Assembly (NCBI GenBank): GCA_022779465.1 | Contig: JALFTB010000020.1 | Location: 1-64,000, forward strand | DNA length: 64,000 nucleotides | Direction of reading: 5' to 3' | DNA from: CAG-533 sp022779465 | GTDB lineage: Bacteria; Bacillota_I; Bacilli_A; RF39; UBA660 | Shown: positions 44,570-52,041 of the stretch, piece after piece | How the letters are laid out: the number at the start of each line of letters is the position of its first letter | Position numbering within the stretch: the stretch's first letter is position 1 | The notes under the pieces: generated by a model | What the model saw: only the letters and a program-made list of their open reading frames with translations | Database searches by the model: none | Told to the model about the DNA's origin: nothing | Program-made: the position numbers and the translations under genes

Positions 44570-45271
44570 ATGAGAATGGTTAAGTTTAAAAAGAATCATA
44601 GTAATTTAGGATTAATTTTTATTTTATTTATTGTTATGATGACTTCTTTATTATTAAATACGATTGGTAAAAGGGTATCTAATCAGATGATAGATATTAG
44701 TAAGATTATTATTAAAGATGTGATTATTAATACGGTTAATGCTAATATTAAGGGTGATACTTTAAAGAAATATAATATTAATGATTTAATTAAGATTAAT
44801 TATAGGGATAAGAAGGTTAGTGATGTTGATTATAATTTAGAGAATACTTATGATATTTTAATTGATATTAAATCTTCGGTTATGGAAATGATTCCTAAAT
44901 ATGATTTTAGTGGTTATAGTTATGATGTTAAGGTATTTGATAATTTTATGATTTTAGAGATGCCTTTTTATAATTATAGTAGTAATTTATTACTTGCTAA
45001 TTTAGGACCTAAAATCAGTGCTAAAATCAATTATATTAGGTATGTTAATGGTAGTGTTAAGACTAAAATTAAAACTTATGGAATTAATTCTTTACAAGTA
45101 GAATTATATTTAAATATTGAGATATTTAGTGATATTGTTGTTCCTTTTATTAATAAAGAAAATATAACTAGTATGGATATTTTAATATCGTCTAAAATAA
45201 TACAAGGGGAGATACCTTCTATATATAATGGATTATATGAATCTGAAAGTAAGATAGTTAAAACTAATTAA
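44570..45271 (+). CDS. yunB: sporulation protein YunB
   Basis: A 233-aa protein with one N-terminal membrane segment (residues 13-31). YunB landmarks: the helix with NTVNANI, DLIKINYRDKK, LGPKISAKINYIRYVNGSVKT, YGINSLQVELYLNIEI, and near the end IIQGEIPSIYNG, which matches the VGDVP-x-Y pattern. YunB is a mother-cell (sigma-E) sporulation protein in Bacillus whose exact role is unsettled. No strong ribosome site is visible, so the ATG at 44576 is an alternative start. It heads a block that includes YutD, YutH-like and YutI-like genes. Confidence 0.85.
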   Translation: MRMVKFKKNHSNLGLIFILFIVMMTSLLLNTIGKRVSNQMIDISKIIIKDVIINTVNANIKGDTLKKYNINDLIKINYRDKKVSDVDYNLENTYDILIDIKSSVMEMIPKYDFSGYSYDVKVFDNFMILEMPFYNYSSNLLLANLGPKISAKINYIRYVNGSVKTKIKTYGINSLQVELYLNIEIFSDIVVPFINKENITSMDILISSKIIQGEIPSIYNGLYESESKIVKTN

Positions 45272-45329
45272 TTTATTATTTTATTTAATATCTATTTGTG
45301 GTATATTAATAATAGAAAGGTAGATGTTA

Positions 45330-46130
45330 ATGAATAATATTTTTATTAATGAATTTATTAATAATGGTATAAATGCTTATTTATTAAAAAAACAAGATAA
45401 AGATTATTCTTTAGCTCATATTTTTGAACTTAAAGTTATTGAAGTATTAGTAAGAATATATGGTGAAATTAACATCATTAATCCTTATAGAACTAGTAGT
45501 GAAAAGAGTTTAAGAGATAACTTTAAAATATATGGTTTAACTAATGAAGAATATTATAGATTTATAGGTTATTTAAATGATTATAATGATTGGTTAAATA
45601 GTATGAGTAGAGAAAAGAATGATACTATTAAAGAGATTGAACTTCTTTTAATTAGAATGATTCTTTTAAAGAATATTAATGTTAAAGCTACTAGTGATGA
45701 TATAGAAGTTTATGATGATTTATTTTTAGCTAAAGATCGAAAGATAGCCCAAATAAATGAGATGGCTTCTACTAATCCTTATTATGTTCAAAAGTATTAT
45801 TTAAGAAAGAAAAAGATATACTTTGAAGATAGTGATTTACATTTTGAAGAAATTGAACCTGACTTGTTATCGAAGACTATGTATCAAAGACATGGTTTAT
45901 CTATAAATGAAGTTGTTCAATTATCTAATTTAAAAATAAATGAAATTAATAACATTATTACTAGTGAAGAAGAGGATTTAAATAAGAGTAAACTTAAGGT
46001 TAAACCAATTGGATTAAATGTGGTTTTAACTTCAGGAAGTGGTTTTGTTGATACTTTAGTTTTACTTAGTATAATGGTTACAGAAATTATGGTTGGTTTT
46101 GTAATTGCCATGATTGCAGGGAGGTTATAG
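45330..46130 (+). CDS. protein of unknown function with C-terminal membrane segment
   Basis: I do not recognise this 266-aa protein. It is mostly helical and charged in its first 220 residues (YLLKKQDKDYSLAHIFELKVIEVLVRIYG-like helices). A hydrophobic C-terminal segment (TLVLLSIMVTEIMVGFVIAM) follows. ATG 45330 is chosen because GAAAGG is nine bases upstream; ATG 45324 would be too close. It is followed after 2 nt by the yutD-like gene, so the two are one operon. Confidence 0.65.
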   Translation: MNNIFINEFINNGINAYLLKKQDKDYSLAHIFELKVIEVLVRIYGEINIINPYRTSSEKSLRDNFKIYGLTNEEYYRFIGYLNDYNDWLNSMSREKNDTIKEIELLLIRMILLKNINVKATSDDIEVYDDLFLAKDRKIAQINEMASTNPYYVQKYYLRKKKIYFEDSDLHFEEIEPDLLSKTMYQRHGLSINEVVQLSNLKINEINNIITSEEEDLNKSKLKVKPIGLNVVLTSGSGFVDTLVLLSIMVTEIMVGFVIAMIAGRL

Positions 46131-46132
46131 GT

Positions 46133-46411
46133 ATGAAAAGTGTTACTATTAATGAGCACACTTATGAGTTATTAAAGGATTACAGAGAAGGTTTTGAATT
46201 ACCAGAAGTTGAAAGTAAACTAACTGATTATTTTGAAGATTATGATTATATTGTTGGTGATTGGGCTTATGGTAAGTTAAGACTTAAGGGTTTTTATGAT
46301 TCTAAAAATAAAAAGGTTAATAATATAAATAATTATAATAATGTTGATAGTTATTTTAAAGATTTTTGTGCAAGTGATTGTAAACATTTTATTATTAAAA
46401 AAATTAATTGA
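46133..46411 (+). CDS. YutD-family protein
   Basis: A 92-aa soluble protein with the YutD (DUF1027) core DYIVGDWAYGKLRLKGFYD, followed by a short C-terminal part with CASDCKHFII. The family is widespread in Bacilli and its function is unknown; in Bacillus it lies near yunB, yutH and yutI, as here. Confidence 0.85.
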   Translation: MKSVTINEHTYELLKDYREGFELPEVESKLTDYFEDYDYIVGDWAYGKLRLKGFYDSKNKKVNNINNYNNVDSYFKDFCASDCKHFIIKKIN

Positions 46412-46460
46412 AGTTAATTGATTTTTGTGTTAATATTTTATTAGAATAGTGAGGTATTGG

Positions 46461-46745
46461 ATGGATACTAAAGTTAAATTACAAAGAGTAAATGGTGAAA
46501 TTATTGAAGCAGATATTATCAGTTATTTTGAATTACAAAATACTGGTAAAAGATATGTATTTTATACACTTAATGAAATTGTAGAAAATGATTTAGTTAA
46601 GATGTATGTATCAGAAGTAGGGGCTGCTAATATGTTAGCTCAAACTATGACTGATGAAGATTGGACTACATTAAAGTCAATTATGAAATCTATATTGACT
46701 GGTCATGAAAATCCAAATGTTAAATATTTAAAGTGGGAGGCATAA
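46461..46745 (+). CDS. DUF1292-like small acidic protein
   Basis: A 94-aa protein whose first half (VKLQRVNGEIIEADIISYFELQ-type strands, then YVFYTL and VKMYVSEV) resembles the DUF1292 fold. That fold is common next to Bacilli housekeeping genes and its function is unknown. An in-frame GTG at 46449 is part of the GTGAGG ribosome site; ATG 46461 is used. Confidence 0.6.
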   Translation: MDTKVKLQRVNGEIIEADIISYFELQNTGKRYVFYTLNEIVENDLVKMYVSEVGAANMLAQTMTDEDWTTLKSIMKSILTGHENPNVKYLKWEA

Positions 46746-46747
46746 AA

Positions 46748-47374
46748 ATGAATATACAAGGTACATCTAAGGTTATTGCAATAACTAAAGATCAAGCACA
46801 AAAAATGAAGAGTGCTTATACTAATCAAATAGATGCAATGAGTTTACCAACTGAACCTATTGCACCTGTAACTGTTGCTCCTACTGTTGAACCTTTAACT
46901 ATGGAAGAACCAGCTATGAGTGGTGTAACTAATGCAGATATAATAGGTCAAACTCCTAGTGCTCCAGTTGCTCCTGAAACTCAACCTTTAACTACACCAG
47001 AAGCACCTACTGTTAGTCAAGATACTACTCAATCTTTAGCAGGTTATCCAGATACATCAGCTATGAGTGTTGATGAATTAAAAGATGAAATGGCTAAAAT
47101 TGAACAAGAGATGGCTACTAAAAATATTAAAATAATGGATTTCTTAGATGAAATAAATGCAGATTTTCTTTATCATCAACAATTAGTTGCGGAGTTAGAT
47201 AAGAAAATGGGTTTAACTAAAGCACCTAATGAGACAGCACCTATTGTTCAAAATGTAGCACCAGCTGCAACTGCTACTCCGGTAGTTCAAGAAACATCAC
47301 AAGAAATTAGTCCTTTTTCACCAGGAACAACAGGAAATATGTTTGATGTTCCAACATCAGGAATGAGTTTATAA
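46748..47374 (+). CDS. low-complexity Pro/Thr/Ala-rich protein with central helix
   Basis: A 208-aa protein with no signal peptide. Two disordered stretches rich in Pro, Thr, Ala and Val (residues 30-100 and 155-208) surround a predicted coiled coil (about 105-150, MSVDELKDEMAKIEQEMA). GGGAGG precedes the start, and it follows the DUF1292-like gene by 2 nt. Unusual composition for this genome; function unknown. A spore-coat or scaffold role would fit the neighbours but is a guess. Confidence 0.65.
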   Translation: MNIQGTSKVIAITKDQAQKMKSAYTNQIDAMSLPTEPIAPVTVAPTVEPLTMEEPAMSGVTNADIIGQTPSAPVAPETQPLTTPEAPTVSQDTTQSLAGYPDTSAMSVDELKDEMAKIEQEMATKNIKIMDFLDEINADFLYHQQLVAELDKKMGLTKAPNETAPIVQNVAPAATATPVVQETSQEISPFSPGTTGNMFDVPTSGMSL

Positions 47375-47399
47375 AATCAGTATATTACTGATTTTTTTT
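47374..47399 (+). terminator. intrinsic terminator after the Pro/Thr-rich gene
   Basis: A 9-bp stem (AAATCAGTA / TACTGATTT), loop TAT, then eight T. Confidence 0.9.
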
Positions 47400-47412
47400 C
47401 ATATATAATAAT

Positions 47413-48297
47413 ATGGAAAATATTTTAAATTATTATTACAATTTAATTATAAAGAAGATGGATGAGGTAGATGATAGCTACTATATTTATACTGATGATG
47501 GTTTATATATTTTAAATAAATTAATTATAGAGGTTAGTGAATTAGAAAGAATAATTAATTATTTAAATAATACAAAAGAACCATATCATTTGTTAGTACT
47601 AAATAAAGATAAAGAATTATTTACTTTAATTGAAGAAGAAAAATATGTTTTATTTAAAGTTAGATGTGATTTAAATAAAGAGATAAATCCATTATTATTT
47701 TCATCTTATATTCTTAATGGTGATTATAATTGGAGTGATGTATGGTCTAAGAGAATTGATTATTATGAAACTCAATTAAATGAAGTAGTTAATGATGTTA
47801 ATGTGTTTTATGCAATGAATTATTATATTGGATTAACAGAAAATGCGATTAGTTATTATAATAATCTTATTGATATGTATGGAAGTGGTGAACTTATTTA
47901 TGCGATTAGTCATCGAAGGATTACTTCACCAATTAAGGCAATAAGTTATTATAATCCAGCTAATATGATTATTGATTTAAATGTTAGGGATATTGCTGAA
48001 TATATTAAAATGAGTTTTTTTGAGGATATTTTGACTGATTCAGAAATTTTAACAATTGTAAATAATTTAAATTTTAATAATATAATGGCTAATATGTTTT
48101 TAGTAAGACTTATATATCCTTCTTATTTCTTTAATCTATATGATCAGTATATTGAGAGTAGGGAAGTAAATAAAAAGATGTTTTTATATATGAAAAAAAG
48201 CCATGAATATGAATCTTTAATTACAAAGATATATTCAAGGCTTTCAATAAAGAACGATATTAAAGCTTATATGTGGATTTTTAAAGTTCAACGTTAA
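47413..48297 (+). CDS. YutH/CotS-like spore-coat kinase-fold protein, catalytic site degenerate
   Basis: A 294-aa protein that seems to be a remote member of the YutH/CotS group, with a phosphotransferase-like fold. The C-lobe stretch YAISHRRITSP is where kinases have their HxD loop, and the following MIIDLNVRDIAEYIK matches the YutH pattern of a decayed DFG region then RDIAEWI. The order YunB, YutD, this gene, then a YutI-like gene parallels Bacillus. No catalytic Asp is evident. The start is placed at ATG 47413 without a strong ribosome site. The 3' end overlaps the convergent NifU-like gene by 17 nt. Confidence 0.5.
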   Translation: MENILNYYYNLIIKKMDEVDDSYYIYTDDGLYILNKLIIEVSELERIINYLNNTKEPYHLLVLNKDKELFTLIEEEKYVLFKVRCDLNKEINPLLFSSYILNGDYNWSDVWSKRIDYYETQLNEVVNDVNVFYAMNYYIGLTENAISYYNNLIDMYGSGELIYAISHRRITSPIKAISYYNPANMIIDLNVRDIAEYIKMSFFEDILTDSEILTIVNNLNFNNIMANMFLVRLIYPSYFFNLYDQYIESREVNKKMFLYMKKSHEYESLITKIYSRLSIKNDIKAYMWIFKVQR

Positions 48298-48505
48298 TTA
48301 CTTCTTTAACTTCGGGAACTTCTTCTTGAATTGATCTTAAAACAAAATCATCAATAGTATCATTTTTATACATACAATAACCACAGGCTCCAGTTAATTT
48401 TACATATACTGTTCCGTCTTCATATTTAATAAATTCAATATTTCCTCCATCACTATTAAGATAAGGATTAATTTGATTTATAACTTCTAATATTTTTTCT
48501 TCCAT
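48281..48505 (-). CDS. NifU-like iron-sulfur scaffold protein (YutI type)
   Basis: A 74-aa protein that is the NifU C-terminal (Nfu) domain alone. It shows NPYLNSDGGNIEF, then the cluster motif GACGYCMYK with CxxC, and ends EVPEVKEVINVEL. It should carry Fe-S clusters to target proteins; potential clients in the window are the ferredoxin and the Fe-S proteins. ATG 48505 with AGAGGTG is chosen; the in-frame GTG at 48514 lies in that ribosome site. Confidence 0.92.
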   Translation of the reverse strand: MEEKILEVINQINPYLNSDGGNIEFIKYEDGTVYVKLTGACGYCMYKNDTIDDFVLRSIQEEVPEVKEVINVEL

Positions 48506-48581
48506 TTTGGTCACCTCTTAAATTATAACATATTTGGTTATTTATGAAAATAATGTTATAATCTTTAAAGAGGTGAGGAGA

Positions 48582-48938
48582 ATGGATTTTAATTTAGGTG
48601 ACATTATTGAAGTAACTGTTACTGGGATTGAGAATTATGGTATATTTGTAAGTGTTAATGATGAATATACTGGTTTAATCCATATATCTGAAATTGATAA
48701 TAATTTTGTTAAAGATATTAATGATTATGTTAAAATAGGGGAAAAGATTTATGCCAATATAATTGGAATAGATCATGATAATAAGCATTTAAATTTATCT
48801 ATTAAGAATATGAATTATAATGATAATGAAAATGGAACTAGAAATATTAAAGAAAGTATTAGTGGTTTTCTTCCTTTACATAATAAATTAGATGAATGGA
48901 TTAAAGAGTCTTATGATAAACTAAAAAAAGAGCAATAA
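48582..48938 (+). CDS. S1 RNA-binding domain protein (YugI/GSP13-like)
   Basis: A 118-aa protein consisting of one S1 domain (residues 3-75: GDIIEVTVTGIENYGIFVSV, GLIHISEID, VKIGEKIYANIIGID, NLSIKN) and a charged tail. It resembles the general-stress protein YugI/CvfD that associates with ribosomes. AGGTGAGGAG precedes ATG 48582. An earlier in-frame start (48534) overlaps the promoter region. Confidence 0.88.
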   Translation: MDFNLGDIIEVTVTGIENYGIFVSVNDEYTGLIHISEIDNNFVKDINDYVKIGEKIYANIIGIDHDNKHLNLSIKNMNYNDNENGTRNIKESISGFLPLHNKLDEWIKESYDKLKKEQ

Positions 48939-48957
48939 CTGCTCTTTGTTTTTTTAA
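48927..48957 (+). terminator. intrinsic terminator of the S1-domain gene
   Basis: AAAGAGCA / TGCTCTTT stem, loop ATAAC, then G and a T-run. The minus-strand tRNA cluster ends just beyond it, so it may also stop that transcript. Confidence 0.85.
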
Positions 48958-48959
48958 AA

Positions 48960-49035
48960 TGGTGTCCTGTTGGAGATTCGAACTCCAGACCCTTTGATTA
49001 AAAGTCAAATGCTCTACCGACTGAGCTAACAGGAC
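48960..49035 (-). tRNA. tRNA-Lys (UUU)
   Basis: Acceptor GTCCTGT / ACAGGAC, anticodon loop CTTTTAA, CCA encoded. It is the last gene of a six-tRNA minus-strand operon. Confidence 0.97.
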
Positions 49036-49048
49036 GAAAATAAAAAAT

Positions 49049-49124
49049 TGGCTGCCCCGGGGGGATTCGAACCACCGAAATGTCAGAGTCAAAGTCTGAT
49101 GCCTTACCACTTGGCTACGAGGCA
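49049..49124 (-). tRNA. tRNA-Gln (UUG)
   Basis: Acceptor TGCCTCG / CGGGGCA with one T-G pair, anticodon loop CTTTGAC, discriminator G and encoded CCA. Confidence 0.95.
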
Positions 49125-49134
49125 ATATTTTAAG

Positions 49135-49218
49135 TGGTGGAGGGACATAGATTTGAACTATGGAACCCGAAGGAACAGATTTACAGTCTGCCGCGTTTGA
49201 CCACTTCGCTATCCCTCC
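49135..49218 (-). tRNA. tRNA-Tyr (GUA)
   Basis: Acceptor GGAGGGA / TCCCTCC, anticodon loop CTGTAAA, the long variable arm expected for bacterial tRNA-Tyr, CCA encoded. Confidence 0.97.
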
Positions 49219-49228
49219 ACAATTTAAA

Positions 49229-49304
49229 TGGTGCCGACAGAGGGAGTCGAACCCCCAACCTACTGATTACAAGTCAGTTGCGCTGCCAGTTACGCTATGT
49301 CGGC
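49229..49304 (-). tRNA. tRNA-Thr (UGU)
   Basis: Acceptor GCCGACA / TGTCGGC, anticodon loop CTTGTAA, CCA encoded. Confidence 0.97.
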
Positions 49305-49309
49305 AAATC

Positions 49310-49386
49310 TGGTGGGCGATGTAGGACTCGAACCTACGACCCCCTGCTTGTAAGGCAGGTGCTCTAACCAACTGAGCTAATCGCCC
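49310..49386 (-). tRNA. tRNA-Val (UAC)
   Basis: Acceptor GGGCGAT / ATCGCCC, anticodon loop CTTACAA, CCA encoded. Confidence 0.97.
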
Positions 49387-49411
49387 ACATATAAATGTGA
49401 AAAAATAAGTT

Positions 49412-49500
49412 TGGTGCCCGAGGCCGGACTTGAACCGGCACGAGTTATTATGCTCGCAGGATTTTAAGTCCTGTGCGTCTACCTATTCCGCCACTCGGGC
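49412..49500 (-). tRNA. tRNA-Leu (UAA)
   Basis: Acceptor GCCCGAG / CTCGGGC, anticodon loop CTTAAAA, long variable arm, CCA encoded. First gene of the minus-strand operon. TTA is the dominant Leu codon of the genome, so this tRNA should be heavily used, and it is a potential TrmL substrate. Confidence 0.97.
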
Positions 49501-49510
49501 GGGCACATTT

Positions 49511-49528
49511 GTCTTAATTAATTAAGAC
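49511..49528. promoter_or_regulatory. 18-bp perfect palindrome at the start of the minus tRNA transcript
   Basis: GTCTTAATTAATTAAGAC is perfectly self-complementary. It begins about where transcription from the promoter at 49535-49563 should start and ends 10 bases before tRNA-Leu. It could be an operator or a 5' hairpin used in processing. Confidence 0.6.
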
Positions 49529-49534
49529 TACTTG

Positions 49535-49563
49535 AGTATATCAATTTTTTCCTGGATTGGCAA
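49535..49563 (-). promoter_or_regulatory. promoter of the Leu-Val-Thr-Tyr-Gln-Lys tRNA operon
   Basis: On the minus strand: TTGCCA, 17 bp, TATACT, placed 35 bases before tRNA-Leu. Near-consensus spacing and hexamers fit a strong stable-RNA promoter. Confidence 0.8.
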
Positions 49564-49621
49564 GGGTTTTTTAACATTTTTATTATTTTTTGTTATTTTT
49601 CTAGAAAAAGCTTACTTTTTG

Positions 49622-49651
49622 TTGACTAATTTTTTATTTATGTGTTATAAT
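49622..49651 (+). promoter_or_regulatory. promoter of the Ser-fMet-Asp-Phe tRNA operon
   Basis: TTGACT, 18 bp, TATAAT with an upstream TGT extended -10, placed 23 bases before tRNA-Ser. It is back to back with the minus-strand tRNA promoter. Confidence 0.8.
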
Positions 49652-49674
49652 CAATTTGTTCCTATGAAGGAAAC

Positions 49675-49765
49675 GGAGAAATACCCAAGTCTGGTTGAAG
49701 GGACTGGTCTTGAAAACCAGGAGGTCGGCAACGGCGCAGGGGTTCGAATCCCTTTTTCTCCGCCA
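49675..49765 (+). tRNA. tRNA-Ser (UGA)
   Basis: Acceptor GGAGAAA / TTTCTCC, anticodon loop CTTGAAA, long variable arm, discriminator G, CCA encoded. Confidence 0.97.
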
Positions 49766-49772
49766 TAGATAT

Positions 49773-49849
49773 CGCGGGATAGAGCAGTCTGGTAGCTCGT
49801 AAGGCTCATAACCTTGAGGTCGTTGGTTCAAATCCAGCTCCCGCAACCA
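49773..49849 (+). tRNA. initiator tRNA-fMet (CAU) with only two of three diagnostic G:C pairs
   Basis: Anticodon loop CTCATAA. The C1 x A72 mismatch (CGCGGGA with TCCCGCA) and the D-arm GAGCAGTCTGGTAGCTC mark it as the initiator. The anticodon stem reads TAAGG / CCTTG, so the 29:41 pair is A:U instead of G:C while 30:40 and 31:39 remain G:C. CCA is encoded. Confidence 0.95.
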
Positions 49850-49854
49850 ATTTT

Positions 49855-49931
49855 GGTTCGTTAGTCTAGAGGCCTATGACGTCTGCCTGTCACGCAGAAG
49901 ATCACGGGTTCGAATCCCGTACGAACCGCCA
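49855..49931 (+). tRNA. tRNA-Asp (GUC)
   Basis: Acceptor GGTTCGT / ACGAACC, anticodon loop CTGTCAC, discriminator G, CCA encoded. Confidence 0.97.
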
Positions 49932-49935
49932 TTTT

Positions 49936-50011
<76 letters not shown>

Positions 50012-50047
50012 TGATGAAATGAACTCGCTAGTTCGAGTAAAAGAATT

Positions 50048-50077
50048 AAACGACTTGTTAAAGAGTCGTTTTTTTTG
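50048..50077 (+). terminator. terminator of the + strand tRNA operon
   Basis: AAACGACT / AGTCGTTT stem followed by a T-run of eight or more. A second small hairpin (ACTCG / CGAGT) lies at 50023-50039 without a T-run. Confidence 0.9.
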
Positions 50078-50156
50078 TATATTAAATGACAACTTAACTA
50101 TAAGTGATTTTATTATTAAATAATTATGATATTATTATGATAATAAAGGAGTTTAT

Positions 50157-51149
50157 ATGGATAAAGTAAGTTCTAAGAAAAAGAAATATATTATTATAAT
50201 TGTTAGTGTTATTGCTTTAATACTTTGTATAGGAATTGTTTATTTGATTGTAAATAAAAGTAAAAATAAAGTAAATAATAATGATTCAAAGTCTACTAGT
50301 ATTACTTCTACAACAATAAATGCAGAAACTACTACTACTCATAAACCGGAAAAAATAACAATTAAAGTTGAAGATTATATTTTTTCTGATATAGCTGAAA
50401 ACTTTAAAAATATAAATGATGTTGATTATAATAAGAAATCTGATAATAATATTACTTATGAAAAAGATAATGATTTAGTTTATGCTAAACTTAGTGTGGA
50501 AAATGGTATTCTTTATGAATCAATAGATAAAAATCCTAAAGTTGAAAGTGGTTATTTAAAAGATAAGAGTATTAAAAAACTTTATGTAATTCCAGATGAA
50601 GGTTCTTATTTGGTTTATGTTTTAACAAGTGATGGAAATATTTATTTGAATGAAAATTATAAAGTGGATAATTTTAAGAAGGTAAGTTCTTCTATTAAAG
50701 CTGATGATTTTACTTTTATTTCTTATGGTGGTACTTATACTGGTGAATGTAGTTATGCTGATATTTTAATTGTTAAATCAGGTAATCATGATTATATAAT
50801 AACTAGTTCAGGACCAGAATTGTATGATAATTATAAGAAAAATTTAAATTTACTTGCATATCCATTTTGTTTTGCAGACATTAAATTTAAAGTTAATTAT
50901 AATATGAAGTTAATTGATTATATAACTAATAAAGCGGTATTAGATAGTGATAAAGAAGAAATATCTGTAGATTATATGGTTAGAGATAATGATTATATTT
51001 ATGTTGTTAATAGTAAATATTTTTATAGATATGATTATGTAACAGAGAAATTTGATAAATATCCAGTAAATAAAATAACAAAAAAGAAAAATGGTTTAAC
51101 TGTTTTATTAGATAATGGAGATCAAATTGATTTAAATCAACAAAATTAA
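50157..51149 (+). CDS. membrane-anchored extracytoplasmic protein of unknown function
   Basis: A 330-aa protein with a basic N-terminus, one membrane segment (residues 11-33), a Ser/Thr/Asn-rich linker (residues 37-62, with repeated T runs) and a beta-rich C-terminal domain. I cannot assign a family. AAGGAG seven bases before ATG 50157 gives a confident start. Single gene with its own terminator. Confidence 0.7.
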   Translation: MDKVSSKKKKYIIIIVSVIALILCIGIVYLIVNKSKNKVNNNDSKSTSITSTTINAETTTTHKPEKITIKVEDYIFSDIAENFKNINDVDYNKKSDNNITYEKDNDLVYAKLSVENGILYESIDKNPKVESGYLKDKSIKKLYVIPDEGSYLVYVLTSDGNIYLNENYKVDNFKKVSSSIKADDFTFISYGGTYTGECSYADILIVKSGNHDYIITSSGPELYDNYKKNLNLLAYPFCFADIKFKVNYNMKLIDYITNKAVLDSDKEEISVDYMVRDNDYIYVVNSKYFYRYDYVTEKFDKYPVNKITKKKNGLTVLLDNGDQIDLNQQN

Positions 51150-51178
51150 AAAAACTTGTTTAAGCAAACAAGTTTTCT
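51148..51178. terminator. bidirectional terminator
   Basis: AAAACTTGTTT / AAACAAGTTTT stem with A- and T-runs between two convergent unknown genes; it includes the stop codon of the minus-strand gene. Confidence 0.9.
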
Positions 51179-51573
51179 TTATATTTAATGTTATATTCTG
51201 ATAAAAGTAATCCAAAAGTGTTTTCATCTTCATAAATGTATTCATGTGAATTTTCATATTTTTCAGCAAATGGATCAGCATCTGAAGCAATATCAAATTT
51301 TAAAAATTTGTTATTATTAAATATTATTTGAATTTCAGTAATATCAGATTTTTGTTTTAATCTATTTATTTTAGTATAGTCAATAATTTGGTTATTAAGT
51401 TTTAATAGACAGAAGTTAGCATATAATTTATTTTTTAATAGAGTTGGTTCATAAGGGATTTCCTCCCCTTGATTGTTAAGATTTGAGATATAAAAATCTG
51501 TAAATTCTTTTTTATCAATAAGAATGTTATCTCCATTTTCGAATATAATTTTGATTGCTACTATGTTGTCCAT
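51160..51573 (-). CDS. small soluble protein of unknown function
   Basis: A 137-aa acidic protein without membrane segments or recognisable motifs. Alternating strands (IVAIKIIFENGDNILI, ITEIQIIFNNNKFLKFDI) suggest a beta-rich fold with an internal repeat of the form IxIIFxNxxxxxxD. The ribosome site upstream (GGTGAG on the minus strand) supports the ATG at 51573. The region between it and the next tRNA (51574-51783) holds no gene that I can see. Confidence 0.6.
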   Translation of the reverse strand: MDNIVAIKIIFENGDNILIDKKEFTDFYISNLNNQGEEIPYEPTLLKNKLYANFCLLKLNNQIIDYTKINRLKQKSDITEIQIIFNNNKFLKFDIASDADPFAEKYENSHEYIYEDENTFGLLLSEYNIKYKENLFA

Positions 51574-51750
51574 ATATTCTCACCATGATAATTATAACAT
51601 AGTTTTTAAAAAAATAACTCTAAAATTTTAAAATTTGTATTATTCATCTTTTGTGAATGAAAATTTTTGAATAAATTGGCATATTATTATATTAGTTTGG
51701 TAAGTTTTCTTATCTAATTGCAAAAAAAGGCTTTATTTTTTCTAAAATTG

Positions 51751-51759
51751 TGTTATAAT
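51751..51759 (+). promoter_or_regulatory. extended -10 promoter of the Arg-Pro tRNA pair
   Basis: TG-T-TATAAT, about 25 bases before tRNA-Arg; no good -35 hexamer is visible. Confidence 0.6.
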
Positions 51760-51783
51760 GTTCTAGTAATTGGTTGGTGGGAT

Positions 51784-51860
51784 GCGCTCATAGCTCAATT
51801 GGATAGAGCGTTAGACTACGGATCTAAAGGTTGGGGGTTCGACTCCCTCTGGGCGCACCA
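51784..51860 (+). tRNA. tRNA-Arg (ACG)
   Basis: Acceptor GCGCTCA / TGGGCGC, anticodon loop CTACGGA (A34 expected to become inosine), CCA encoded. Confidence 0.97.
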
Positions 51861-51866
51861 TTATAT

Positions 51867-51943
51867 CGAGAAGTAGCACAGTTTGGTAGTGCACTACGCT
51901 TGGGACGTAGGGGTCGCAGGTTCGAATCCTGTCTTCTCGACCA
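51867..51943 (+). tRNA. tRNA-Pro (UGG)
   Basis: Acceptor CGAGAAG / CTTCTCG, anticodon loop CTTGGGA, CCA encoded. Confidence 0.97.
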
Positions 51944-52041
51944 TTTAAAAATTAAATCTCTTTATGAGATTTTTTTTATTATCATCTTTTTATTTGATTT
52001 AAAATTTAGTATAATAATAGAGATAATAAAGGGTGATAAAT

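Noticed and set aside
48901..49846. Several open frames over the tRNA clusters (both strands).
   Set aside because: They lie wholly across tRNA genes whose cloverleafs, anticodons and CCA ends are clear; their translations match no protein and carry no ribosome sites.
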